NCBI GenBank assembly: GCA_937995985.1
Contig: CALKIR010000011.1
Location: 1 to 15,422, forward strand
Length of the DNA stretch: 15,422 nt
Direction of reading: 5' to 3'
DNA from: an uncultured Alcaligenaceae bacterium
GTDB taxonomy: Bacteria > Pseudomonadota > Gammaproteobacteria > Burkholderiales > Burkholderiaceae_B
The translations under genes were made by a program, and so were the position numbers. Below, piece by piece: positions 1 through 7,437 of the stretch (its first letter is position 1; each line of letters opens with the position of its first letter). A model generated the notes under the pieces. That model was not told the DNA's origin. It saw only the letters and a program-made list of their open reading frames with translations, and searched no databases.

Positions 1-876
<876 letters not shown>

Positions 877-878
<2 letters not shown>

Positions 879-897
879 ATAACCACTGAGGTTATAG
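877..897 (+). other. Hairpin directly after 23S rRNA, probable processing stem
   Basis: CTATAACC (877-884) and GGTTATAG (890-897) form a perfect 8-bp inverted repeat with the 5-base loop ACTGA, starting at the predicted 23S 3' end. There is no U-tract, so it is not an intrinsic terminator. The position suggests a role in pre-rRNA folding or 3' trimming, which is inference. The remaining spacer to 5S (898-1023) shows no tRNA and no other strong structure, except GCGAA/TTCGC arms (1013-1017 with 1022-1026) across the 5S 5' boundary. Confidence 0.55.
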
Positions 898-1023
898 AAC
901 ATACACAGCGCACAGAAAATCGTGTTGATCTATGCATCGCACCTAACGTAATCCATACTAAATGAGCTCTAAACCTTGTGCTTTTTCCCAAGTTGCTAAA
1001 GATAAGTATGCAGCGAAAAGTTT

Positions 1024-1141
1024 CGCTTGACGACCATAGCAAGGTGGACCCACCCCTTTTCCATCCCGAACAGGAAGGTGAAACGCCTTAGCGCCGATGA
1101 TAGTGGGCTGAGCGCCTGTGAAAGTAGGTCATCGTCAGGCA
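1024..1141 (+). rRNA. rrf: 5S ribosomal RNA
   Basis: About 117 bases with the expected 5S layout. The terminal helix pairs GCTTGACG (1025-1032) with the complementary segment ending at 1140, including one G-U pair. Conserved internal blocks are CCATCCCGAACAGGAAGGTG (1061-1080), GCGCCGATGATAGTGGG (1091-1107) and GTGAAAGTAGGTCATCG (1118-1134). The sequence resembles beta-proteobacterial 5S. It follows 23S by about 145 bases with no tRNA between and is the last gene of the operon. The exact ends may differ by one to three bases. Confidence 0.96.
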
Positions 1142-1151
1142 CTAAACAAAT

Positions 1152-1181
1152 ACCCCGTATCCTATGGATGCGGGGTTTTTC
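1152..1181 (+). terminator. Intrinsic terminator of the rRNA operon (first)
   Basis: An 11-bp stem (1152-1162 with 1166-1176, one G-U pair) with a 3-base loop is followed by TTTTT. It lies 10 bases after 5S, in the expected position for rrn termination. Confidence 0.93.
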
Positions 1182-1223
1182 ATTTTATTAAACAGTTACG
1201 CTTCACCTTCCGTTAGGAAGTAG

Positions 1224-1262
1224 AGCCCTTAAGCAATGAAATTTGCTTAAGGGCTTTTTTAT
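1224..1262 (+). terminator. Second, tandem intrinsic terminator
   Basis: AGCCCTTAAGCAA (1224-1236) pairs perfectly over 13 bp with 1243-1255, with the loop TGAAAT, and is followed by TTTTTTAT. A small hairpin (CTTCC at 1207-1211 with GGAAG at 1216-1220) sits just before it. Two terminators in a row are common behind highly transcribed rRNA operons and here also insulate the next gene. Confidence 0.92.
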
Positions 1263-1320
1263 TGGCATTATAAATTAAGCGAATTTAAAAAAATCAATCT
1301 TAAAGCTAAGGTTAATAGTT

Positions 1321-1329
1321 TGTGATAAT
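1321..1329 (+). promoter_or_regulatory. Candidate extended -10 promoter of the methyltransferase gene
   Basis: TGTGATAAT is a TGN plus GATAAT extended -10 element. No good -35 hexamer is visible 16-18 bases upstream, which is acceptable for the extended type. Transcription would begin near 1336, about 12 bases before the ATG at 1348. The region between the rRNA terminator and the gene is only 85 bases, so a promoter is needed here. This is motif matching only. Confidence 0.45.
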
Positions 1330-1347
1330 ATCTAATAGTGTTCCTTA

Positions 1348-2061
1348 ATGCCTAAAGATTCACTATTGACCAAATTAAATACAATTTCGTTTTTTGATGG
1401 CCCTACTTTTGAATTATTAACCTTAAAAGATAGAAATCAATTTTACGATCCGCATGGTCGAGCAAAGCGCCTGGGTATTACTTCAGCGCTTTGGCCACTA
1501 TTTGGGATGATCTGGCCATCCGGGGTACTGCTTGCAGACAAGGTTCTGAACCAAGATATTGCTCCCCATACTCGAGTACTAGAAATTGGCTGTGGCCTGG
1601 CCTTAGCAAGTTTAGTTGCTCATGTTAACTGTTTGCAGGTTACTGCAAGCGATTATCATCCCAAGGTTCCAGAGTTTTTGCGACGTAATTTGCGTCTTAA
1701 TAATCTTCCTATTTTGCCTTATCGCTATGGACGCTGGGGGCCAACTGAGCAACGTTTTAATATTAATGATATGGGGGCTTTACCGGTTTATGAGCGTTAT
1801 GATTTAGTAATTGGCAGTGATTTATTATACGAACCTGATAGCGCATTTTTTGTTGCAGATTATATAGATAGTGTGGCCATGCCTCGAGCTGAGGTATGGG
1901 TAGTTGATCCCAATCGTGGCTATAAGAACCGTTTTATTAGAGAGTTAAAAAAATACGGTTTTACTCTTGTGCAAGAACGTTTAGTGGAGCGTCAAGAGGG
2001 CTATATGCTTAATGGACAAGCACAGCCAATACGAGGCTATTTTCTGTGTTTTAGGCGCTAA
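1348..2061 (+). CDS. Class I SAM-dependent methyltransferase, METTL21/Methyltransf_16-like (putative protein-lysine methyltransferase)
   Basis: This 237-residue cytoplasmic protein has a Rossmann-type methyltransferase fold. Visible motifs are a WPSG segment (56-59) before the SAM-binding motif I, VLEIGCG (77-83); an acidic residue in SDYHP (101-105) at the end of strand beta-2; and DLVIGSDLLYEP (152-163), which contains the D-x-x-Y motif characteristic of the seven-beta-strand lysine methyltransferases (METTL21, METTL20/ETFBKMT, EEF1AKMT). By family knowledge it would transfer a methyl group from SAM to a protein side chain, but the substrate cannot be read from sequence and a small-molecule substrate is possible. 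It stands alone between the rRNA terminators and a non-coding gap. The ATG at 1348 is the only reasonable start; no Shine-Dalgarno sequence is visible upstream. Confidence 0.8.
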   Translation: MPKDSLLTKLNTISFFDGPTFELLTLKDRNQFYDPHGRAKRLGITSALWPLFGMIWPSGVLLADKVLNQDIAPHTRVLEIGCGLALASLVAHVNCLQVTASDYHPKVPEFLRRNLRLNNLPILPYRYGRWGPTEQRFNINDMGALPVYERYDLVIGSDLLYEPDSAFFVADYIDSVAMPRAEVWVVDPNRGYKNRFIRELKKYGFTLVQERLVERQEGYMLNGQAQPIRGYFLCFRR

Positions 2062-2102
2062 CTTAGCCCATATAATAGGGATTGCTCAACTATTTAGATC
2101 TG

Positions 2103-2130
2103 AGAAAAAAAGCACCCAATGAGGGTGCTT
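2103..2130 (-). terminator. Stem-loop with U-tract on the minus strand
   Basis: AAGCACCC (2110-2117) and GGGTGCTT (2123-2130) form a perfect 8-bp stem with the loop AATGA. On the minus strand it is followed by seven or more T residues (the A-run at 2104-2111 on plus). On the plus strand the following bases are AATATCG, so it would be a poor terminator for the methyltransferase gene. No minus-strand gene precedes it nearby, so it may end an unannotated small RNA or block antisense transcription. Confidence 0.6.
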
Positions 2131-2262
2131 AATATCGTCTGCACCAAAAACACCGTGACAGCGATAAGGGTTTCGTTATGATCTGAGGGTTAGCTTCCTT
2201 ACTATACACATTATTTTAAGCTTAGACTAATTATCTGCTGTATTTATCTATAAGCTTATACT

Positions 2263-2292
2263 AAGTAATTATGTACGCTTCAATAATTACTT
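2263..2292 (+). repeat. Inverted repeat followed by a T-run (operator or weak terminator)
   Basis: AAGTAATTA (2263-2271) and TAATTACTT (2284-2292) are perfect 9-base arms around a 12-base loop, followed by GGCTTTTTT. The stem contains almost no G-C, so as a terminator it would be weak. It could instead be a protein-binding dyad upstream of the lipoprotein-pump block. Confidence 0.4.
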
Positions 2293-2344
2293 GGCTTTTT
2301 TAAAGTATTTTGCCCTTTAGCTGCAGCTATCTGTTTTTAACTAA

Positions 2345-2353
2345 TGGTATGAT
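2345..2353 (+). promoter_or_regulatory. Candidate extended -10 promoter for the lipoprotein-pump block
   Basis: TGGTATGAT fits TGN plus TATGAT, one mismatch from TATAAT. Transcription would begin near 2360, 23 bases before the ATG at 2383. No clear -35 hexamer is seen. Confidence 0.5.
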
Positions 2354-2382
2354 TAGCTATTAGTATTTTCTTGGAGCGAATC

Positions 2383-2559
2383 ATGCCTAAAAGGCCTGTG
2401 TTTTTTGCGACTGTGGCATTATTCAGTTTGTTTTTATCTGCCTGTGCCCAAACTCCTTATAGTTCTTCTTCTCAAGACCATTCTCGCAATAGCAGCACTC
2501 AGATAGAGGTGTATGGAACTATAGATGGTGGTGTGGGACAAAGTAAAATCTATTACTAA
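2383..2559 (+). CDS. Small lipoprotein with a porin-like C-terminal strand
   Basis: This is a 58-residue protein with a lipoprotein signal peptide: MPKR, a hydrophobic stretch, then the lipobox LSAC with the modified Cys at residue 21. The mature part is about 38 residues, rich in Ser and Gln, and ends in QIEVYGTIDGGVGQSKI. That end resembles the first beta strand of beta-proteobacterial porins (the VTLYG-x-VDAG pattern). The ATG at 2383 is preferred over a TTG at 2371 because GGAG at 2373-2376 sits six bases upstream of the ATG. The gene lies 33 bases before the YtcA-like gene and may be its operon leader. No function is recognised; localisation in the outer membrane or periplasm is inferred from the lipobox. 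Confidence 0.75.
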   Translation: MPKRPVFFATVALFSLFLSACAQTPYSSSSQDHSRNSSTQIEVYGTIDGGVGQSKIYY

Positions 2560-2592
2560 ATTATCTTGAGTGTGTGAAGAGACACAGCGATT

Positions 2593-2850
2593 ATGATGAG
2601 CAGGCGCCTTTTTTTATTGCCTTTACTGTTATTTTTAGCAGGCTGCCAATATTCTCCGTCTATTTATATTGCGGGTTCTTATTTTCCAGCGTGGTTGGTG
2701 TGCGTTGCTATTTCTATTCCTCTTACTATTCTTTTGCGAGTTGTGCTCATTTTTGTGGGCATAGATGATTATTTGCCTCTACGACTATTAACTTATATTT
2801 GTTTTAGTTTGTTGATTAGTCTGGCAGCTTTGTGGGTGTTTTTTGATTAA
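2593..2850 (+). CDS. ytcA: YtcA-like small membrane lipoprotein
   Basis: This 85-residue protein has an N-terminal hydrophobic signal and lipobox LAGC (Cys18), followed by QYSPSIYIAGSYFPAW and two predicted membrane segments (about residues 33-55 and 63-83). The SPxIxxxGxYxPxW pattern after the lipobox Cys matches what I recall of E. coli YtcA, whose gene lies directly upstream of mdtN, and the context here is the same. It is presumably an accessory inner-membrane component of the MdtNO pump; its molecular role is not established. It overlaps neither neighbour and ends three bases before mdtN. ATG at 2593 or 2596 could start it; ribosome binding is weak (AAGAG about 11 bases upstream). Confidence 0.8.
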   Translation: MMSRRLFLLPLLLFLAGCQYSPSIYIAGSYFPAWLVCVAISIPLTILLRVVLIFVGIDDYLPLRLLTYICFSLLISLAALWVFFD

Positions 2851-2853
2851 CCG

Positions 2854-3915
2854 ATGAGTACCAACACAACCTCTCATTCTTCAAAAAGCAAGAAAAGACT
2901 GGCTTACCTATTTGCTTTGGTCGTTTTTTTATTGCTTATCGTGTTTTCTTTGGCTCAGTGGGTGAAACGGATAGCCAACCCTCTTTCTGAGGATGCTGTT
3001 TTAGGTGCTGCTATTGTGAATATTAGTGCGGGGGTCCCGGGGAAAATTCATAAAATGTATGTGCGCGATGGACAGTATGTGCGTGAGGGGGAGGTATTAT
3101 TTGAAATTGATCCGACTTTTTATCGGTTGCGTTTTGAGCAGGCCCAAGCTGAGTTAAAACTTGCTCAAGCAACTTTGGACAGTAAGCAGCGATTGATTAA
3201 AGCTGAAGAGCATAATGCACAAATTGCTCAAGAGCAGGTAGAACGTGCCCGAGCTAATTTAAAGTTAACTACACAGACCTATCAACGGCTAGCCGAATTG
3301 GCGCCAAAAGGGTATGTTCCCAAGCAGCAGCTTGATGAAGCGCGTACGCTAATGCGTGATGCTGAGATTTCATTAAGTCAGGCATTGGAGCAACAGCAAG
3401 CAGCAGACTCTTTAGTGGGCACCACCGCTGCCGAGGAGGCAATTGTATCTACCCGTATTAGTGGCTTAGCTATGGCTGAGTACGAGTTATCGAAAACTGA
3501 GGTGAAAGCACCTTTTTCAGGGCGGATAGTTGGTCTTAATACGCGTGAAGGAGAGCAGGTCTTACCAGGAATATCAGTATTTTCTTTAATTGATGTAGAT
3601 AATGCTTATGCAACCGCTTATTTTAAGGAAACTGATTTAGAGCGGATTAGTAAAGGAGATTGTGCCACAGTATATATCCTTGCTGACAGCAGTCGGCCAG
3701 CTAAAGGAGTGGTAGAGAGTATTGGTTGGGGCGTGACAAGTGCAGAGCAAATTGATCTGCCTTTTAAACTCCCTTATGTACAAAAAACTTTAAACTGGGT
3801 TCATATTGCTCAACGCTTTCCTGTTCGTGTGAGCCTTATTGATGCGCCCCGTGATTTGCTCCGTGCAGGAGCATCTGCCAATGTTGTCATTCACAATAAG
3901 GAGCAGTGTGAATAA
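2854..3915 (+). CDS. mdtN: HlyD/EmrA-type membrane fusion protein of an MdtNOP-like pump
   Basis: This 353-residue periplasmic adaptor links the inner-membrane pump to the outer-membrane channel. An N-terminal cytoplasmic stub and one transmembrane helix (about 15-36) are followed by the first half of the biotinyl-lipoyl barrel (about 50-87, with VPGKIHKMYVRDGQYVREG). Next come a long helical hairpin rich in Gln, Ala and Glu (about 90-200), the second lipoyl half (VKAPFSGRIVGLNTREGE, about 217-235) and a beta-barrel region to the end. The length is close to E. coli MdtN (343). It starts three bases after the ytcA stop and overlaps the next gene by eight bases, which indicates translational coupling. 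Assignment as MdtN rather than AaeA or EmrA rests on the YtcA and FUSC neighbours. Confidence 0.85.
   Translation: MSTNTTSHSSKSKKRLAYLFALVVFLLLIVFSLAQWVKRIANPLSEDAVLGAAIVNISAGVPGKIHKMYVRDGQYVREGEVLFEIDPTFYRLRFEQAQAELKLAQATLDSKQRLIKAEEHNAQIAQEQVERARANLKLTTQTYQRLAELAPKGYVPKQQLDEARTLMRDAEISLSQALEQQQAADSLVGTTAAEEAIVSTRISGLAMAEYELSKTEVKAPFSGRIVGLNTREGEQVLPGISVFSLIDVDNAYATAYFKETDLERISKGDCATVYILADSSRPAKGVVESIGWGVTSAEQIDLPFKLPYVQKTLNWVHIAQRFPVRVSLIDAPRDLLRAGASANVVIHNKEQCE
3898..3903 (+). promoter_or_regulatory. Ribosome binding site deciding the mdtO start
   Basis: AAGGAG inside the last codons of mdtN lies four bases before the GTG at 3908 and 22 before the ATG at 3926. It supports the GTG start and argues against the far upstream in-frame ATG at 3839, which would overlap mdtN by 77 bases. 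Confidence 0.7.
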
Positions 3916-5737
3916 TTTCTGGCACATGCTATGGACGCAGGTCAAACATGATTTGCTGCCTACTCCAGAGCGCGTTGATTTGAGCTGGCGAATTGCTCTT
4001 ATCTGCGCGCTGATGGTTTGTGTGGCGATGATTTATAAGATTCCTTTTGTTTCTGTCAGTTGCTTTGTGATTTTTTTCGTGATGCGTTCTGACAGTGCAG
4101 AAAGTAACGTCTTAGCCACAGCTTTAATAATATTAGCTTCTATAGTGGTTTTTGTATTATTAGCCATTATAGAGATTACTTTGCCCAGCCCTGCCTTACG
4201 TTTGGCATTGATTTTAATTACATCTTATTTTTTATTATTTTTTGGTGCGTCGACCCAGTTAGGTCCTTTGGGTGGGATTATTGCCTTAGTCATTACCTTT
4301 GTATTATCAATATTAAATTATGTAGAAGTGCCAGAGATTGCTGTTCGGGGCACTCTTTATGCTTGGTTAATGGCGGCAACCCCCATGGGGATAGTGTTAT
4401 TAACCAATTGGTTATGGGGCAGAAGACCTAAAAAGGTTCTTTATTTAGAGCTTTTCGAACGTTTACACCTTTGTCAGCAAGTATTATTACAGCAGAAAGG
4501 ATTAAATGCTTTGCGCGATCTGTTGGCATTAGGAATGGAGGCGCAACAAAAAAGGATTGTGTGGTTAAGAGTATTTCGCTTGGTCCCCAAGCAGCAAGTG
4601 CGCTGGGCAGAGCATGCCACGTTGCATGCTTATCGCATGATGCTTGCAGTTTTAGCATGGGATAGAGAGGGCTGGTTAACAGATCCTCGTGCTGCACAAT
4701 TAAATCAGCAACTTGCTGAATTATGCTTGCACGCAGCACATGCTGTGCATCAAGGGCAGCCTTTGGCAGCACAATTAATTCCTAGCCCGCAACAATTGAA
4801 AGCCAAGTTAATAGAAGGAGGGAGCCAAGCTGGACAACCAATAGATTTAGAAATCCCATCGCTTTTGCTTGATGAGTTTTATGCTGTGTTCAGCGCCCTA
4901 AGTCAACAGGATAATTTTAGTAAATTAGATGCAGAAAAAGAGCCTTTTGCGCAACCCGATATTTGGTCTAATGCACAATATAAGCATCATGCAATTAAAG
5001 GCACCGCTGCTGCCACGATTTGCTACATGTTATACAGTATTGCAGACTGGCAGGGCATTCACACAGCAATGATTACGTGTTATGTAGCAGCTTTGGGTAG
5101 TACAGCAGAAACCCTGCATAAGCTAACATTAAGGATTATTGGCTGTTTGATTGGGGCTGCCTTAGGTATGTTGACCCTCTTATTTCTAATGGTGCATATC
5201 ACTGATATTGGCAGTTTAATGCTATTGGTATTTCTAGTGTCCTGGCTTGGCGCTTGGGTATTCACAGGTCCAGAACGTATTTCTTATATGGGCATTCAAA
5301 TTGCGTTTGCTTTTTATTTAGTTGTATTGCATAGTTTTGGACCGAGCTTTGATTTTGATGCAGCTTGGGATCGTATTGTTGGGGTACTCTTGGGTAATGT
5401 CATGATGTACGTATTTTTTACGCGGATCTGGCCTGTGGGGCAAAAACCCGTTGCAGAGCGAAATTTAGACCAGGCCCAAGAGGTTTTAGAGCAGATTAGT
5501 GTGTCTTGCACCCATGATATGGATCAATGGGTGCAACAAGTAGCCCGAGTGGAGCTTAAGCTTGCAGCTGCTAGAACTAATATGCAAATGATGATATTTG
5601 AGTTAAAAAATATTCGTCCCAGTCCACAAGAGAAAAAAGATTTGGAGCGCCATCTGGCGCAGCTCAGAGAACGGCTTGATGAGGCGTTAATTCAACCACT
5701 ACAGGCTCAGCAAAGGGCTGCACAACACTCAATCTAA
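3908..5737 (+). CDS. mdtO: FUSC-family inner-membrane transporter, MdtO-like
   Basis: From the GTG at 3908 this is a 609-residue inner-membrane protein with the duplicated FUSC (fusaric acid resistance) architecture. A first block of about six transmembrane segments (about residues 25-170) is followed by a cytoplasmic domain of about 190 residues. A second block of about six segments (about 370-515) contains GTAAATICYMLYS and DRIVGVLLGN, and a C-terminal cytoplasmic helical region rich in Gln, Arg and Glu follows. In E. coli the equivalent (MdtO/SdsQ, 683 residues) works with MdtN and MdtP and is linked to resistance to dyes, puromycin and sulfa drugs; other FUSC pumps export aromatic acids. 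The substrate here is unknown. It overlaps mdtN by eight bases and its stop overlaps the stop of the convergent OMF gene by nine bases. Confidence 0.85.
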   Translation: MNNFWHMLWTQVKHDLLPTPERVDLSWRIALICALMVCVAMIYKIPFVSVSCFVIFFVMRSDSAESNVLATALIILASIVVFVLLAIIEITLPSPALRLALILITSYFLLFFGASTQLGPLGGIIALVITFVLSILNYVEVPEIAVRGTLYAWLMAATPMGIVLLTNWLWGRRPKKVLYLELFERLHLCQQVLLQQKGLNALRDLLALGMEAQQKRIVWLRVFRLVPKQQVRWAEHATLHAYRMMLAVLAWDREGWLTDPRAAQLNQQLAELCLHAAHAVHQGQPLAAQLIPSPQQLKAKLIEGGSQAGQPIDLEIPSLLLDEFYAVFSALSQQDNFSKLDAEKEPFAQPDIWSNAQYKHHAIKGTAAATICYMLYSIADWQGIHTAMITCYVAALGSTAETLHKLTLRIIGCLIGAALGMLTLLFLMVHITDIGSLMLLVFLVSWLGAWVFTGPERISYMGIQIAFAFYLVVLHSFGPSFDFDAAWDRIVGVLLGNVMMYVFFTRIWPVGQKPVAERNLDQAQEVLEQISVSCTHDMDQWVQQVARVELKLAAARTNMQMMIFELKNIRPSPQEKKDLERHLAQLRERLDEALIQPLQAQQRAAQHSI

Positions 5738-7231
5738 GTGAGGCATATATTCATTAGCTTCGCCCATGGCAAAAGCTAAGCTAGCTGAGGCGATTTGCGC
5801 TGCGGTATAAGCAGCATAGTGGGCTTCTTTGGCTGCAGCAAGGCCACTAGCCGCTTCGCTTAGCAGGGTCATGCTGCTTAGGCCCACTTGGTAGGCCTCT
5901 AAAGCAGCATCATAAGTGGTTTGGGCGGCTTCAAGTAAAACTTGTGAAGCGCTATAGGCTTCTAGTGCCGTGCGTAAGGCATCCCCGGCGATATGCATTT
6001 CTTTTAAAGCATCATATTTATTTTTATGATGGGCTTCTTGAGCAGCTTTGGCTTCTAGTTGTGCTTGTCTGAGTTGCATGCTGCGAAGGCCTCCATCAAA
6101 GATGGGAATGCTGATGCCAAGTAATACAGCGGTAGAAGCTGATCGAGGAGATAGGGCGGGTAGACCTTGTATGTGCAGTTTAGAGTTTCCTCCCGCGGTA
6201 ATGCCCATGAGGGCTACTTTAGGGTAGTAGTTAGCACGAGCAGACTCTATTCCGGCTTGTGCGGCTGCAACTGTGGATTGAGTGGCCTGTACATCAGGAC
6301 GATGCTGTACAGCAGCTTGAAGCATATGCTCGGAGGGCAGGTCATCGATAGAGGGAAGGGCATATTCTTGAATATCAATATTGATTGCTTGGCTTGGATC
6401 CAGTCCAATAGCTGAGAGTAGTAACTGTCGGGTTGAATGTACTTCCCCTTTATTTTTTACGATGAGTAGTTGTGCCTGAGCGCGAAGTTGTTTGGCTTGT
6501 GCAACCTCTATGGTTGTTCCCAGGCCCGTAGCATAGTTTGCTTGGGCCGCTTCTAGGATATAGTCTGCATTAGCAAGGTTTTGCTGACTAATCTCTAGTT
6601 GTCTGAGTGCATTCGCATATTGAAAATAGCTCTGGGTCACATTAAAAATGACCGCCTGATGGGCTGCGCCTAAAGCAAAACGACTAGCAATTGCCATGTT
6701 CTCTGCGGCTTTTTTAATTGCGCTGCGTTTGCCAAAATCGAATAATAGCCATTCTAAAGTTAATGCAGGAATGACTCCCCGCACGCTGCTGCGTGTGGAG
6801 AGGTCGAAATTATGATCCAAGACCGAAAAACGGTTATCCTTGTGACTTTTTTGATATCCAGCAATAGCAATGGCAGAAATAAAAGGCAAATAAGTACTTT
6901 TGGTCATGCCTACTGAGGTTGCCGCCTGCTGAGCGTGTAACCAAGCAATACGTGTGGTGGGGTTGCTGCGCTGTGCAATATCTATGAGCTCGGCTAAGGT
7001 GTACTGGTGCTCAGGGTCAATGTTCAGAGTGTGATCAGCGATGTCCGGTGTTGTGTATTTAGTAGAAGCGAAGAGTTGGTTGTGGCGGGGCGGTTCGAGT
7101 TCAGAGCGAGGAGCCGTTGTAATGGAAGGGCTGGGAGATGTAGCACAGCCAGTACTCAAGGCTAAAATCAGTGTTAGAGAGTAAAAACGTAAGCGAAGCG
7201 GTACACAGCGATTTGAAAATGCCTGAATCAT
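5729..7231 (-). CDS. mdtP: TolC-like outer-membrane efflux lipoprotein (NodT/MdtP type)
   Basis: This 500-residue outer-membrane factor forms the trimeric exit channel of tripartite pumps. A signal peptide ends in a lipobox-like LSTGC with Cys29, as in the NodT/OprM/MdtP lipoprotein subgroup. Two OEP repeats follow, visible as long Ala, Gln and Glu-rich helices. Examples are YTLAELIDIAQRSNPTTRIA (about 77-96) in the first half and RPDVQATQSTVAAAQAGIES in the second. Length is close to E. coli MdtP (488). The pump partners MdtN and MdtO are convergent, so this gene must be transcribed separately; it lies downstream of sat on the same strand but behind sat's terminator. The start ATG at 7231 has AGG about six bases upstream. 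Pairing with MdtNO is inferred from adjacency. Confidence 0.88.
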   Translation of the reverse strand: MIQAFSNRCVPLRLRFYSLTLILALSTGCATSPSPSITTAPRSELEPPRHNQLFASTKYTTPDIADHTLNIDPEHQYTLAELIDIAQRSNPTTRIAWLHAQQAATSVGMTKSTYLPFISAIAIAGYQKSHKDNRFSVLDHNFDLSTRSSVRGVIPALTLEWLLFDFGKRSAIKKAAENMAIASRFALGAAHQAVIFNVTQSYFQYANALRQLEISQQNLANADYILEAAQANYATGLGTTIEVAQAKQLRAQAQLLIVKNKGEVHSTRQLLLSAIGLDPSQAINIDIQEYALPSIDDLPSEHMLQAAVQHRPDVQATQSTVAAAQAGIESARANYYPKVALMGITAGGNSKLHIQGLPALSPRSASTAVLLGISIPIFDGGLRSMQLRQAQLEAKAAQEAHHKNKYDALKEMHIAGDALRTALEAYSASQVLLEAAQTTYDAALEAYQVGLSSMTLLSEAASGLAAAKEAHYAAYTAAQIASASLAFAMGEANEYMPHLD

Positions 7232-7370
7232 ATGCCTGAATGGTGCTGCGAAGAGAGCAGCAATAGGTTGTTATAAAAAATATGAGGAGCGGATCCTTAA
7301 CAGCAGTAGTGTAAGAGAGGCACTTGCTTTCGTATAGTATATGAGCAAAATAGTATTTTGAGTCATCTAT

Positions 7371-7403
7371 AACAATAAAAAAACCATCCCTTGCGGGATG
7401 GTT
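7371..7403 (-). terminator. Intrinsic terminator of sat
   Basis: AACCATCCC and GGGATGGTT (7382-7390 and 7395-7403) form a perfect 9-bp stem with the loop TTGC. On the minus strand it is followed by a T-run (A-run 7377-7383 on plus). It lies 35 bases after the sat stop and separates sat from the outer-membrane channel gene. The remaining 140 bases (7232-7370) should hold the channel gene's own promoter; a TATACT-like -10 is present on the minus strand but no strong -35. Confidence 0.93.
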
Positions 7404-7437
7404 AAACGGCTTGGAGGTTTCTAAGCCTATAGAAAGT

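Larger units (their letters stand above)
2062..2382. other. AT-rich non-coding region with palindromes
   Basis: No convincing gene lies in this 321-base gap. It holds a stem-loop oriented as a minus-strand terminator (2103-2130), TAAGCTTA (2217-2224), the 12-base palindrome TATAAGCTTATA (2249-2260), and an inverted repeat at 2263-2292. It also holds the probable promoter and ribosome binding site of the following lipoprotein gene. No convincing plus-strand terminator follows the methyltransferase gene, apart from the weak inverted repeat at 2263-2292. Confidence 0.7.

Noticed and set aside
898..1023. tRNA gene in the 23S-5S spacer
   Set aside because: No T-loop (GTTCRA) and no cloverleaf-like pairing was seen, and the spacer is short.
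2371..2382. TTG start for the small lipoprotein
   Set aside because: The TTG overlaps the GGAG ribosome binding site that serves the ATG at 2383.
2574..2768. 64-codon frame overlapping the ytcA-like gene
   Set aside because: It is out of frame with the recognisable lipobox and YtcA-like sequence and has no family resemblance.
3839..3907. Upstream in-frame ATG as the mdtO start
   Set aside because: It would overlap mdtN by 77 bases and add residues unlike the family; AAGGAG at 3898-3903 supports the GTG at 3908.
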